Notes: generated by a model not told the origin, from the letters alone. A DNA stretch of 18,804 nucleotides from Clostridia bacterium (GCA_017504335.1 JAFVRI010000214.1:1-18804); one strand, 5' to 3'; shown: positions 1-7,750, counted from the stretch's first letter. Translations and numbers: made by a program.

Positions 1-253
1 CGTTCTTCAGATTCAGAACGATCTCAGTCATGTCTTCCTTGACGCCTTCGATGGTGCTGAATTCATGCAGCACACCGTCAACTTTCACGGAAGTGATCGC
101 ATAACCCTGCAAAGAGGAAAGCAATACACGGCGAAGACTGTTGCCCAGAGTGGTGCCGTAGCCTCTCTCAAGGGGTTCGAGTACAAATTTGCCGTAAACG
201 CCGTCTGCACTCAAATCAACAGTTTCAATTTTGGGCTTCTCAATACCTATCAT
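1..253 (-). CDS. rpoA: RNA polymerase alpha subunit, N-terminal part (cut by window edge)
   Basis: Alpha subunit of RNA polymerase. Its N-terminal domain dimerises and nucleates assembly of beta and beta prime. Only the first 84 codons are present; the frame runs open off the window start. The start MIGIEKPKIE is preceded by AGGAGG on the minus strand. The fragment carries alpha-NTD hallmarks: FVLEPLERGYGTTLGNSLRR at residues 24-42, then LLSSLQGYAI and a VLHEFSTIEGVKEDMTEI stretch around residues 61-78. It is the last visible gene of the superoperon, 84 nt after rpsD, which is a long gap for this operon and holds two hairpins listed separately. rplQ would be expected next, outside the window. 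Identification is secure; the C-terminal domain cannot be judged. Confidence 0.97.
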   Translation of the reverse strand, partial: MIGIEKPKIETVDLSADGVYGKFVLEPLERGYGTTLGNSLRRVLLSSLQGYAITSVKVDGVLHEFSTIEGVKEDMTEIVLNLKN

Positions 254-277
254 TCAAAAAACCCTCCTAAAAGTAAT

Positions 278-318
278 CAGGCAAAAGCCTGTGGGAAATA
301 CGCATTTTCGTATTTCCC
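278..318 (-). other. Tandem hairpins in the rpsD-rpoA gap
   Basis: Two adjacent perfect inverted repeats lie between rpsD and rpoA. The first reached by minus-strand transcription is GGGAAATACG/CGTATTTCCC (293-302 with 309-318), a 10-bp stem with a 6-nt loop. The second is CAGGC/GCCTG (278-282 with 287-291), a 5-bp stem with a TTTT loop. Neither is followed by a run of U, so they are not plain intrinsic terminators. They may be processing, pausing, stability or translational control elements that set RpoA output relative to ribosomal proteins. The repeats are seen directly; the role is inference. Confidence 0.6.
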
Positions 319-337
319 GGCAAAGGTGTGTCAAATC

Positions 338-964
338 TTACTTCGAATAGAATTCAACGATCAGGTGCTCTTCAACCGGGCACTGGATCTGTTCACGTTC
401 GGGAAGATTGATCACTTTTGCGGAACGGTTCTCACCGGCAACTTCAAGCCAAGCGGGAACGGGACGGGAAGCATTTGCTTCGAAAATGGCAACAAACTTG
501 TCGCTTTCAAGGCTCTTGTTACGAACGGAAATAACTTCGCCTGCTCTGCAAAGGTAGGACGGAATGTCCACACGCTTGCCGTTGACGCAGAAATGACCAT
601 GGGTAACGAGCTGTCTGGCTTCTGCACGGGAGTTTGCCCAACCGAGCAGATAAACGACGTTGTCAAGACGGCTTTCGCAAACCTTGAGAAGGTTTTCACC
701 GGTCATGCCGGGCATCTTAACTGCCATTTCATAATATTTGCTGAACTGCACCTCGTTGATGCCGTAGAATCTTCTTGCAGTCTGCTTTGCACGAAGCTGG
801 GTGCCGTATTCGGACTGCTTTTTACGGCTCTGACCGTGCTGGCCGGGGGCGTATGCACGGCGTTCGAGGGCGCACTTATTGGTGTAGCATCTGTCGCCCT
901 TCAAAAAGAGCTTCTTGCCTTCGCGGCGGCACAATTTACATACCGCGCCGGTATATCTTGCCAT
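338..964 (-). CDS. rpsD: 30S ribosomal protein S4 (zinc-binding form)
   Basis: S4 binds 16S rRNA and starts assembly of the 30S body; in E. coli it also represses the alpha operon. The 208-residue protein begins MARYTGAVCKLCRREG and has cysteines at 9, 12, 26 and 31, the zinc-binding form of S4. The central part (SRLDNVVYLLGWANSRAEAR, then LVTHGHFCVNGKRVDIPSY) is the S4 RNA-binding domain, and the C-terminus ends IVEFYSK. The ATG start has an AGGAGG-type site 18 nt downstream of the rpsK stop. Length and domain order are normal. Placement between rpsK and rpoA is the common Clostridia arrangement; in Bacillus rpsD lies elsewhere. Confidence 0.98.
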   Translation of the reverse strand: MARYTGAVCKLCRREGKKLFLKGDRCYTNKCALERRAYAPGQHGQSRKKQSEYGTQLRAKQTARRFYGINEVQFSKYYEMAVKMPGMTGENLLKVCESRLDNVVYLLGWANSRAEARQLVTHGHFCVNGKRVDIPSYLCRAGEVISVRNKSLESDKFVAIFEANASRPVPAWLEVAGENRSAKVINLPEREQIQCPVEEHLIVEFYSK

Positions 965-982
965 ATCTGTGACACCTCCTGA

Positions 983-1387
983 TTATACACGTCTTCTTTT
1001 GGGAGGACGGCAGCCGTTGTGGGGGATGGGTGTAACATCCTTGATCATGCTGACGTCGAGGCCTGCAGTCTGAAGTGCTCTGATAGCAGCTTCACGACCC
1101 TGGCCGGGGCCCTTGACATAAACTTCAACAGTCTTCATACCGTGCTCAATAGCAGCCTTTGCAGCGGTTTCAGCAGCGGTCTGTGCAGCGAAGGGAGTGC
1201 TCTTTCTGGAGCCTCTGAAGCCCATTTCGCCTGCGCTTGCCCAAGAAACAGCGTTGCCCTGGGTATCGGTAATGGTGACGATGGTGTTGTTGAAGGTGGA
1301 TTGAATATGAGCTGCACCACGGTCAATATTCTTGCGCTCGCGGCGTTTGCGGGTTGCGCCTTTTTTGGCGACGGCTTTGGTAGCCAT
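983..1387 (-). CDS. rpsK: 30S ribosomal protein S11
   Basis: S11 sits on the 30S platform and helps shape the mRNA exit region near the Shine-Dalgarno helix. The 134-residue protein has a basic N-terminus (ATRKRRERKN), the conserved AHIQSTFNNTIVTITDTQGN segment near residue 26, GFRGSRKSTPFAAQ in the middle, and the terminal PHNGCRPPKRRRV typical of S11. It starts with ATG after a GGAGG site 12 nt downstream of rpsM. Length and all family blocks are as expected. Confidence 0.98.
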   Translation of the reverse strand: MATKAVAKKGATRKRRERKNIDRGAAHIQSTFNNTIVTITDTQGNAVSWASAGEMGFRGSRKSTPFAAQTAAETAAKAAIEHGMKTVEVYVKGPGQGREAAIRALQTAGLDVSMIKDVTPIPHNGCRPPKRRRV

Positions 1388-1399
1388 ACTATATCCTCC

Positions 1400-1768
1400 T
1401 TATTTCTTCTTGTTAGCGATTGTCTTCTTCGGGCCCTTGCGGGTACGGGCATTCGTCTTGGAACGCTGACCTCTTACGGGCAGGCCTTTACGGTGACGGA
1501 CACCGCGATAGCAGCCGATTTCGATCAATCTCTTGATTTCGAGTGCGGTTTCTCTGCGAAGATCACCTTCGACCTTAACGTTGTGGTCGATGTATTCACG
1601 CAGTTTGGAAACGTCGTCTTCGGTAAGATCACGAACTCTGATGTCGGGATCTACTCCGGTTTCTTTAAGAATGTCGCTTGCGGTTTTACGACCGATGCCA
1701 TAGATGTAAGTGAGACCGATTTCGATTCTCTTATCTCTGGGAAGGTCTACGCCTGAAATACGCGCCAT
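1400..1768 (-). CDS. rpsM: 30S ribosomal protein S13
   Basis: S13 sits in the 30S head, contacts the P-site tRNA, and forms bridges to L5 in the 50S subunit. The 122-residue protein starts MARISGVDLPRDKRIEIGLT, has the helix-hairpin-helix GIGRKTASDIL around residues 25-35, and ends in the basic tail RGVRHRKGLPVRGQRSKTNA plus a lysine-rich end. Its GGAGG site lies about 12 nt before the ATG, slightly longer than for its neighbours. It follows rpmJ by 45 nt and leads the S13-S11-S4-alpha part of the cluster. Confidence 0.98.
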   Translation of the reverse strand: MARISGVDLPRDKRIEIGLTYIYGIGRKTASDILKETGVDPDIRVRDLTEDDVSKLREYIDHNVKVEGDLRRETALEIKRLIEIGCYRGVRHRKGLPVRGQRSKTNARTRKGPKKTIANKKK

Positions 1769-1813
1769 TTGTCAGTTGCACCTCCATTTAGGTTTTTACA
1801 CAGGGTCTTAGTT

Positions 1814-1927
1814 TTAGCCCTGGCGCTGCTTATGCTTGGGGTTCTCACAGATAACCATGATTTTGCCCTTGCGCTTGATAACTTTGCACTTCTCGCACAT
1901 TTTCTTGACAGAAGGTCTGACTTTCAT
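1814..1927 (-). CDS. rpmJ: 50S ribosomal protein L36 (zinc-binding form)
   Basis: L36 is the smallest 50S protein and helps organise 23S rRNA near the L7/L12 stalk base and peptidyl-transferase region. The reading frame encodes 37 residues, MKVRPSVKKMCEKCK at the start and NPKHKQRQG at the end. Zinc ligands are visible as C11, C14, C27 and H32, so this is the zinc-containing form. A GGAGGTAAC site precedes the ATG. It lies 22 nt after infA and 45 nt before rpsM, its standard place in Bacillota. Confidence 0.97.
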   Translation of the reverse strand: MKVRPSVKKMCEKCKVIKRKGKIMVICENPKHKQRQG

Positions 1928-1949
1928 TGTGTTACCTCCTAATTTTTCC

Positions 1950-2168
1950 TTATTTGGAACGCCATGTAATGCGGCCTCTGGTAAGGTCGTAGGGCGATAA
2001 CTCGACCGTTACCTTATCACCGGGAAGAATGCGGATGTAGTTCATGCGCAGTTTGCCGGAGATATGAGCCAGAATCTGTTTGCCGTTTTCCAGTTCAACC
2101 TGGAAGGTAGCATTCGGGAGAGCTTCTACTACGATCCCTTCAATTTCAATGTTATCCTGCTTAGACAT
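1950..2168 (-). CDS. infA: Translation initiation factor IF-1
   Basis: IF-1 blocks the ribosomal A site during initiation and helps IF-2 and IF-3. The 72-residue protein is a single S1-like OB fold: MSKQDNIEIEGIVVEALPNA at the start, then FQVELENGKQILAHISGKLRMNYIRILPGD, and the terminal PYDLTRGRITWR that is diagnostic of bacterial IF-1. The ATG follows a GGAGGTAAAG site. It comes 50 nt after map. Many Clostridia carry a KOW-domain gene between map and infA; none fits in this gap. Confidence 0.98.
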   Translation of the reverse strand: MSKQDNIEIEGIVVEALPNATFQVELENGKQILAHISGKLRMNYIRILPGDKVTVELSPYDLTRGRITWRSK

Positions 2169-2218
2169 TCACTTTACCTCCAATTTATTATGGGTTGCGA
2201 GCGATACCTTTGTCGGCG

Positions 2219-2971
2219 TCACGGCTGTGTCAGAATCAGACAGTCGCCTTTTGTGACAGCGACGGTATGTTCAAAGTGAGCAGACAGTTTACCGTCTGCG
2301 GTAACGACCGTCCAGTCGTTATCCAGAACTTTTACGTCATGCGTTCCCTCGTTGATCATCGGTTCGATCGCTAAAGTCATGCCGGGGAACAGGCGGGCAC
2401 CGCGGTTGGGTGCACCGTAATTGGGGACCGACGGGTCTTCATGGAGCTTAGTGCCGATGCCGTGTCCCGTATAGGAACGAACAACACCGTAGCCTCTTGC
2501 CGCACAGTACTCATAGATTGCAGAGCCGATATCACCGAGTCTGCCGCCAGCAACACACTTTGTAAGCCCTATGTAAAGTGCTTCTCTTGTGGTGTCGCAC
2601 AGCCGCTGCGCTTCGGGAGAGATTTTCCCGCAAGCGAAAGTGGCAGCATTGTCGCCGTGATAGCCCTGATAAACAGCACCAAGGTCTATGCTGACGATAT
2701 CGCCTTCGCGAATGATGTGTTTTCTGTCCGGAATGCCGTGAATGACCTCATTATTGATGGAAATGCAGCAGGTTGCAGGGAAACCGTTATAATTCAGAAA
2801 ATTCGGTTTCGCGTTCTGACTGATAATGTAGTCATAAGCGATCTTGTCGATTTCTGCGGTTGTGATACCGGGTTGGACGGCCTCCCCCGCGATTTTGAGT
2901 GCCGTGACGGAAATTCTTCCTGCCTCACGCATAAGTTCAATTTCTTTTTGCGATTTCAGCACAATACCCAT
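2219..2971 (-). CDS. map: Type I methionine aminopeptidase
   Basis: Cytosolic metalloenzyme that removes the initiator methionine from nascent proteins once the formyl group is gone. The 250-residue protein shows the pita-bread fold landmarks: H78 in EVIHGIP, metal ligands D96 (SIDLGA), D107 (HGDNAA), H170 (TGHGIG), E203 (AIEPMI) and E234 (FEHTV). There is no N-terminal zinc-finger extension, so it is the short class Ia form. A GGAGG site overlaps the adk stop region and the ATG lies only 3 nt past adk, implying translational coupling. Its place after secY-adk is standard and links protein maturation to ribosome output. Confidence 0.98.
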   Translation of the reverse strand: MGIVLKSQKEIELMREAGRISVTALKIAGEAVQPGITTAEIDKIAYDYIISQNAKPNFLNYNGFPATCCISINNEVIHGIPDRKHIIREGDIVSIDLGAVYQGYHGDNAATFACGKISPEAQRLCDTTREALYIGLTKCVAGGRLGDIGSAIYEYCAARGYGVVRSYTGHGIGTKLHEDPSVPNYGAPNRGARLFPGMTLAIEPMINEGTHDVKVLDNDWTVVTADGKLSAHFEHTVAVTKGDCLILTQP

Positions 2972-2974
2972 TGC

Positions 2975-3607
2975 TTATTCCTCCACCGCTTTCAGGGTCA
3001 GGGCAGTTGTATCAGCAACTTCTTCCTGTCCCTCTACTATGCGAAGGATACTCTTGTTTGCATAGTAATCCTTGAGTGGTTCTGTTTCGGCGTGGTAGAT
3101 CTTCAGTCTCTCAAGAACTGTTTCGGGCTCGTCGTCCTTACGGATGATAAGAGCTTCCGAGCAGTTGTTGCATACGCCGTCCACAGCGGGTTTCTTGTAC
3201 TCGGTGTGGTAGGTAGCGCCGCACTTGGGGCAGACACGTCTGCCGGACATACGGGCAACGATGCGTTCGTCTGCAACTTCGATGTCGATCACCTTGTCGA
3301 TCGCGATGCCCATTTCGTCAAGCGCTGCGGCCTGCGGAATGGTTCTCGGAAAACCGTCAAGAATGAAACCGTTTGCGCAGTCGTCTGCTGCGAGCCTGTC
3401 GCGGATGATACCGATGACGACTTCATCAGGAACGAGCTGACCGGCTTCGATAAAAGATTTCGCCTTGAGCCCCATGGGGGTCCCGGTGCGAAGAGCCTCG
3501 CGGATGATGTTACCCGTCGAGATGGTCGGAATCGCAAGCTTTTCAGCTACGATCTCAGCCTGTGTGCCTTTGCCTGCACCGGGGGCGCCGAGGAAAATTA
3601 TTTTCAT
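2975..3607 (-). CDS. adk: Adenylate kinase (zinc-lid form)
   Basis: Catalyses ATP + AMP to 2 ADP, balancing the adenylate pool. The 210-residue protein has the P-loop GAPGAGKGT at 7-15, the AMP-site GFPRT at 85-89, and a long LID domain with C126, C129, C146 and C149, the structural zinc site found in Gram-positive enzymes. The start is the ATG at 3607 because the next residues, KIIFLGAPG, are the family N-terminus and AAGGAG lies just upstream. A longer frame starting 18 nt earlier would put extra residues over the binding site. It follows secY by 10 nt. Confidence 0.98.
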   Translation of the reverse strand: MKIIFLGAPGAGKGTQAEIVAEKLAIPTISTGNIIREALRTGTPMGLKAKSFIEAGQLVPDEVVIGIIRDRLAADDCANGFILDGFPRTIPQAAALDEMGIAIDKVIDIEVADERIVARMSGRRVCPKCGATYHTEYKKPAVDGVCNNCSEALIIRKDDEPETVLERLKIYHAETEPLKDYYANKSILRIVEGQEEVADTTALTLKAVEE

Positions 3608-3617
3608 ACGCGTCTCC

Positions 3618-4943
3618 TTAATCAAGGAAGCCCTTGTAGTGACGCATCATCATCTGGCTTTCGAGCTGTCTTACGGTTTCAAGAGCAACACCGACAAGAA
3701 TGATGATCGAAGTACCGCCGATGGATACGTTGACCGGGAATTCTGCCAAAGTGGTGATGTCTGTGAAGAGAACCGGGTAAAGAGTTACGACACTGAGAAG
3801 CAGTGCACCCAGAAGGATGAGTTTGGAAAGAACCTTGGCGATATAGTCCGCAGTGGGACGACCGGTACGGATACCGGGGATGACACCGCTGTTCTTTGCC
3901 AGGTTGTTAGCCATTTCAATCGGATTGTACTGAATCGATGCATAGAAGTATGCAAAGAAGATGATCAACAGGAAGTAGATCACTGCGTACACCGGAGAAG
4001 TGTTATGGAACCAACCGAAGAAGGTCTGACCGAAGCCGCCGTCCTTGAGTTTGCTTTCAACAAACATTTCAATTGTGGGAGGCAGGGACAGAATAGAGCT
4101 TGCGAAGATGACCGGAAGAACACCGGAAAGGTTAACCTTCAGCGGAATATTCGAGCTCTGGCCGCCGTACATCTTACGGCCGACAACTCTCTTGGCATAC
4201 TGAATGGGAATTCTGCGTTCTGCGCCGTCCATCCAGCAGATGAAAACGATCATGCCGAGAAGAGAGATGAAAGCGATCGGAACGATCAGATAGTACCACG
4301 AACCCTGCTGATAAGCAGTCATGATCAACTGATAGAGGATCGTGGGGATACGGGATACGATGCCAGCGAACAGAATCAGGGAGATACCGTTGCCGATACC
4401 CTTGTTGTTGATCTGTTCACCGAGCCACATGACGACGGTGCTGCCGGCGGTCAGCGTCAGAATAACGACAAGACCCTGGAAGACAGCGGCAAAACCTGTG
4501 TAGGGATTGCCTGCGTGGTCAGTGGTAAGCATTGTGCCGGAACTCCAGATGTATACGAAGAAAGCGATACTCTGGAGAAGAGCAAGACCGACGGTGACAT
4601 AACGAGTGATGACACCCATCTTCTTGCGGCCTTCTTCACCCTCTTTGGCAAGATTGCCGAGAGCTGGAATGGCAACGGTGAGAAGCTCAATAATAATGGA
4701 AGCGTTGATGTAGGGTGTGATACCCAGAGCAAACAAGCGACCATAGTTAAAAGCATCACCGGTCAGCATGGTAAGGTAGCTGATGAAAGTACCTTCTGCG
4801 CCCGCTGCAAGTCCTTCGGTAATATCGACGAACGGAACGGGAACCGCACAACCGAGTCTGAACAGGAAGAGAATGAAAATCGTGTAGACAATCTTCTTAC
4901 GCAGATCCGGGATCTTCCATGCGTTGATAATTGTTTTTAACAT
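3618..4943 (-). CDS. secY: Preprotein translocase channel subunit SecY
   Basis: SecY forms the membrane channel through which unfolded proteins are exported or inserted, with SecE and SecG and the motor SecA. The 441-residue product has a short cytosolic N-terminus (LKTIINAWKIPDLRKKI), about ten hydrophobic segments, the FALGITPYINASIIIELL plug/TM2 region, and the cytosolic loops GEEGRKKMGVITRY and GAERRIPIQYAKR that contact SecA and the ribosome. Start choice: GTG at 4952 would sit almost on the GGAG motif, whereas ATG at 4943 has AAGGAG about 10 nt upstream and gives the usual SecY N-terminus. It follows rplO by about 50 nt. Confidence 0.97.
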   Translation of the reverse strand: MLKTIINAWKIPDLRKKIVYTIFILFLFRLGCAVPVPFVDITEGLAAGAEGTFISYLTMLTGDAFNYGRLFALGITPYINASIIIELLTVAIPALGNLAKEGEEGRKKMGVITRYVTVGLALLQSIAFFVYIWSSGTMLTTDHAGNPYTGFAAVFQGLVVILTLTAGSTVVMWLGEQINNKGIGNGISLILFAGIVSRIPTILYQLIMTAYQQGSWYYLIVPIAFISLLGMIVFICWMDGAERRIPIQYAKRVVGRKMYGGQSSNIPLKVNLSGVLPVIFASSILSLPPTIEMFVESKLKDGGFGQTFFGWFHNTSPVYAVIYFLLIIFFAYFYASIQYNPIEMANNLAKNSGVIPGIRTGRPTADYIAKVLSKLILLGALLLSVVTLYPVLFTDITTLAEFPVNVSIGGTSIIILVGVALETVRQLESQMMMRHYKGFLD

Positions 4944-4993
4944 AGTTGACACGCTCCTTCCTTTTCCGTTTAGAATTCAAGATTGAGATGCAA

Positions 4994-5437
4994 TCAGATA
5001 ACTTCGGCAGTGCCGCCTGCTGCTTCAATCTTTTCCTTTGCGGATTTGGAGAATGCGTTGGCCTTAACAGTGAACTTCTTGGTCAGTTCGCCGTGGCCGA
5101 GAACTTTGATGCCGTCAAGTTCTTTCTTGATAAGACCGCTGCTCAGGAGAGCCTCAGTGTCGATGACGGCGCCGTTTTCGAAAGCTTCTTCAAGAGCAGA
5201 CAGGTTAACAATTGCGATTTCCTTAGCGAAAATATTGTTGAAACCTCTCTTGGGAAGTCTTCTCTGGAGGGGCATCTGGCCGCCTTCGAAGCCGGGATTC
5301 ATACCGCGGCCGGCTCTTGCCTTCTGACCCTTATGACCCTTACCGGCGGTTTTGCCCTGACCGGATGCGGGACCTCTGCCTATACGCTTTACCGGAACAT
5401 TGGAACCGGGAGCAGGCGATAACTCGTGCAATTTCAT
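4994..5437 (-). CDS. rplO: 50S ribosomal protein L15
   Basis: L15 is a late-assembly 50S protein with a long extended N-terminal tail reaching into 23S rRNA. The 147-residue product begins MKLHELSPAPGSN and has the glycine/arginine/lysine-rich segment RIGRGPASGQGKTAGKGHKG followed by FEGGQMPLQRRLPKRGF, which are family signatures. The C-terminal globular part ends SAKEKIEAAGGTAEVI. It follows rpmD by 21 nt and precedes secY, the conserved spc order. Length is normal. Confidence 0.97.
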   Translation of the reverse strand: MKLHELSPAPGSNVPVKRIGRGPASGQGKTAGKGHKGQKARAGRGMNPGFEGGQMPLQRRLPKRGFNNIFAKEIAIVNLSALEEAFENGAVIDTEALLSSGLIKKELDGIKVLGHGELTKKFTVKANAFSKSAKEKIEAAGGTAEVI

Positions 5438-5458
5438 AATAAGTCGTCCTTTCTGCTC

Positions 5459-5638
5459 TTACGCTTCAGTAACCTCGAGAAGGAAACCGATCTTATGAAT
5501 TTTACCTCTGGTCTGTGCATTGTCGGGCTGAACGGTGACGTCGCCGATTTTGCGAAGACCGAGAGAGTTAGCGGTGGCAATCTGGTCCTTTTTAGTGCCG
5601 ATCAGGCTCTTTGCGAGCTTAATTTTGATTTCTGCCAT
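5459..5638 (-). CDS. rpmD: 50S ribosomal protein L30
   Basis: L30 is a small 50S protein with a ferredoxin-like fold. The 59-residue frame starts MAEIKIKLAKSLIGTKKDQI and continues with the conserved TANSLGLRKIGD and VQPDNAQTRGKIHKIGFLLEV, matching L30 over its whole length. A GGAGTG site precedes the ATG. It sits 13 nt after rpsE and 21 nt before rplO, exactly where L30 belongs. Short length and tight spacing are normal. Confidence 0.97.
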   Translation of the reverse strand: MAEIKIKLAKSLIGTKKDQIATANSLGLRKIGDVTVQPDNAQTRGKIHKIGFLLEVTEA

Positions 5639-5651
5639 GACTGCACACTCC

Positions 5652-6164
5652 TTAACCTAAAATTTCGCTTACGGACTTGCCTCTGGTAGCTGCAACATCT
5701 TCTGCGTTGCGAAGCTGCATAAGTCCGTTGAGGGTTGCTCTGACGACGTTGCAGGGATTGTTCGAACGAAGAGCTTTCGTACGGATATCCTTGATACCAA
5801 CGGTCTCAACAACTGCACGAACCGGGCCGCCGGCGATAACACCGGTACCGGGGGCAGCGGGCTTCATAAGAACGACGCCTGCGCCGAACTTGCCGATGAC
5901 TTCGTGCGGAATGGTTGTACCCTTGAGGGCAACCTTCGTAAGATTCTTCTTGGCATCTTCAATGCCTTTACGGATAGCATCCGGAACTTCGTTGGATTTA
6001 CCGAGACCGAAGCCGATTGTGCCTTTACCGTCGCCTACAACTACGAGAGCCGAGAACTTCATAACACGGCCGCCCTTAACGGTTTTGGAAACACGGTTGA
6101 TCGCGACAACTCTTTCGATGTATTCGCTGTTGTTTTCTCTGTTCTGAGAATCAAATCTGGCCAA
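5652..6164 (-). CDS. rpsE: 30S ribosomal protein S5 (TTG start)
   Basis: S5 lies at the mRNA entry and contributes to decoding accuracy and mRNA unwinding. The 170-residue protein has a short variable head, then EYIERVVAINRVSKTVKGGR (S5 N-terminal double-stranded-RNA-binding domain), FGLGKSNEVPDAIRKGIEDA, and the C-terminal GIKDIRTKALRSNNPCNVVR block. The chosen start is TTG at 6164: GGAGG lies 8 nt upstream, the following MARFD fits the family, and no suitable ATG exists before the domain. It follows rplR by 19 nt. Confidence 0.96.
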   Translation of the reverse strand: MARFDSQNRENNSEYIERVVAINRVSKTVKGGRVMKFSALVVVGDGKGTIGFGLGKSNEVPDAIRKGIEDAKKNLTKVALKGTTIPHEVIGKFGAGVVLMKPAAPGTGVIAGGPVRAVVETVGIKDIRTKALRSNNPCNVVRATLNGLMQLRNAEDVAATRGKSVSEILG

Positions 6165-6183
6165 AATTGTTTCCTCCTTCTCG

Positions 6184-6543
6184 TTAGAACTTCAGGCCGC
6201 CCTCACGGGCGCCTTCTGCCAAGCCTTGTACACGGCCGTGATAGATGTAACCGCCGCGGTCAAATACGCATTCTTCAATGCCATTTGCAACGGCTCTTTC
6301 TGCAAGCAGTTTGCCAACCTTCTTGGCGGCATCGATGTTTCCGCCGTATTCAGCGAAATCCTTCTCGACTGTGGAAGCAGCGGCGAGAGTGACACCCTTA
6401 TCATCATCGATGAGCTGAGCGTAGATGTGCTTCAGGGAGCGGAAAACATTCAGACGGGGACAAGCAGCTGTGCCGTGGATCTTGCCACGAACTCTCTTAT
6501 GGCGCTGCTGTCTTGCCTTAGCAGTATTAGGTCTGTTTACCAT
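6184..6543 (-). CDS. rplR: 50S ribosomal protein L18
   Basis: L18 binds 5S rRNA with L5 and anchors it in the 50S central protuberance. The 119-residue product has the basic N-terminal tail (NTAKARQQRHKRVRGKIHGT), then PRLNVFRSLKHIYAQLIDDD and the C-terminal FDRGGYIYHGRVQGLAEGAR with GGLKF at the end, all family features. The ATG has an AAGGAGTG site and follows rplF by 18 nt. Length is typical. Confidence 0.98.
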   Translation of the reverse strand: MVNRPNTAKARQQRHKRVRGKIHGTAACPRLNVFRSLKHIYAQLIDDDKGVTLAAASTVEKDFAEYGGNIDAAKKVGKLLAERAVANGIEECVFDRGGYIYHGRVQGLAEGAREGGLKF

Positions 6544-6561
6544 ATTCGTTCACTCCTTATC

Positions 6562-7107
6562 TTATTTGCCGCCCTTACCGGACTTGCCTTCCTTGCGACG
6601 TACGACTTCATCAGCATACTTGATGCCTTTGCCCTTGTAGGGTTCGGGCGGGCGAACCGCACGAATCTCACAAGCGAACTGTCCTACGACCTGCTTGTCA
6701 GCACCGGAAACGACGATCTTGTTCGGAGCGGGTACTTCGATGGTCACACCTTCGGGCGGATCCATCTTCACCGGGTGGGAATAGCCGATGGTAAGAACAA
6801 CGCTCTTGCCTTCCATTGCGGCACGGTAACCGACACCGACAATTTCAAGTTCCTTTTTGAAGCCGTTGCTTACGCCTTCGACCATGTTGCTGATGAGGGT
6901 ACGAGTGAGGCCGTGCAGAGCTCTGTTTTCCTTTTCATCGTTGGGACGGGAAACAGTGATAACGCCGGCATCAAGCTCGATGCTCATGTTGCTGTTGAAT
7001 GTTCCGGAAAGAGTACCCTTGGGACCTTTAACGGTGACTGCATTGCCGTCGATGGTGACGTCAACACCTGCCGGAACTGTAATGGGCTTTCTGCCAATAC
7101 GAGACAT
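6562..7107 (-). CDS. rplF: 50S ribosomal protein L6
   Basis: L6 sits near the GTPase-associated centre and binds 23S rRNA helix 97. The 181-residue protein starts MSRIGRKPITVPAGVDVTID, contains two repeated L6 domains (about 10-80 and 88-165), and carries the C-terminal signature around residues 153-164, EPYKGKGIKYAD, followed by a basic glycine/lysine-rich tail. The ATG lies 14 nt after rpsH behind a GGAGG site. Length and layout are normal. Confidence 0.98.
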   Translation of the reverse strand: MSRIGRKPITVPAGVDVTIDGNAVTVKGPKGTLSGTFNSNMSIELDAGVITVSRPNDEKENRALHGLTRTLISNMVEGVSNGFKKELEIVGVGYRAAMEGKSVVLTIGYSHPVKMDPPEGVTIEVPAPNKIVVSGADKQVVGQFACEIRAVRPPEPYKGKGIKYADEVVRRKEGKSGKGGK

Positions 7108-7121
7108 CCCTTTGTACCTCC

Positions 7122-7520
7122 TTACCAGACATATGCAAGGACTTCGCCGCCGATGTTGGCTTTGCGAGCGTCCTTATCGGTCATAATACCCTTGGATGTG
7201 GAGAGAATTGCAATGCCGAGACCTTTCATGACTTTCGGCATATTCTCTACATCGGAATAAATACGCAGGCCGGGCTTGGAAACTCTGCGTATACCCATGA
7301 GAACCTGGGATTTGTTGGGACCGTACTTGAGAGCGATTTCGATAACGCCCTGCTTACCGTCGTCAACAACTTTAAAACTCTTAATGTATCCCTCGTCAAC
7401 AAGAATCTGGGCGATAGCCTTCTTCATATTGGATGCGGGGACGGACACCGTGTCGTGCTTAGCAGAATTTGCGTTTCTGATTCTGGTAAGCATATCAGCG
7501 ATGGGATCGGTAATCTGCAT
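7122..7520 (-). CDS. rpsH: 30S ribosomal protein S8
   Basis: S8 is a primary 16S rRNA-binding protein of the 30S body; in E. coli it is the feedback repressor of the spc operon. The 132-residue product begins MQITDPIADMLTRIRNANSA, as S8 does, and ends with ISTSKGIMTDKDARKANIGG and a short EVLAYVW tail containing the conserved C-terminal rRNA-binding region. It has a GGAGG site 30 nt downstream of rpsZ. Whether S8 regulates this operon cannot be told from the sequence. Confidence 0.98.
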   Translation of the reverse strand: MQITDPIADMLTRIRNANSAKHDTVSVPASNMKKAIAQILVDEGYIKSFKVVDDGKQGVIEIALKYGPNKSQVLMGIRRVSKPGLRIYSDVENMPKVMKGLGIAILSTSKGIMTDKDARKANIGGEVLAYVW

Positions 7521-7550
7521 GCCGTAAACCTCCTTTACTTAAAGCTATAA

Positions 7551-7736
7551 TTACCAGCTTGCTTTCTTAACACCGGGAATCTGGCCGGCGTGTGCCAGTT
7601 CTCTGAAGCAGATACGGCATACACCATACTTACGAAGGTAAGCGTGGGGTCTTCCGCAGATCTTGCATCTGTTGTAAGCTCTTGTTGAAAACTTCGCGGG
7701 TCTTGCCTGACTGACTTTCTTAGATGTCTTTGCCAT
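7551..7736 (-). CDS. rpsZ: 30S ribosomal protein S14 type Z
   Basis: S14 of the short zinc-binding class, located in the 30S head near the A site. The 61-residue product has C24, C27, C40 and C43 in the pattern CKICGRPHAYLRKYGVCRIC, the complete zinc ribbon of type Z S14. The C-terminus GQIPGVKKASW is the typical ending. A GGAGGG site precedes the ATG, 14 nt after rplE. Many genomes hold a second, zinc-free S14 under Zur control; no such copy is in this window. Confidence 0.98.
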   Translation of the reverse strand: MAKTSKKVSQARPAKFSTRAYNRCKICGRPHAYLRKYGVCRICFRELAHAGQIPGVKKASW

Positions 7737-7750
7737 TATCTTTCCCCTCC

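Noticed and set aside
3465..4940. Long plus-strand open frame (491 codons) opposite secY and adk
   Set aside because: It is antisense to well-conserved genes, has an unnatural composition for a protein and no suitable ribosome binding site; codon bias of the real genes keeps the opposite strand open. The same applies to the other long plus-strand frames across 1-14000.
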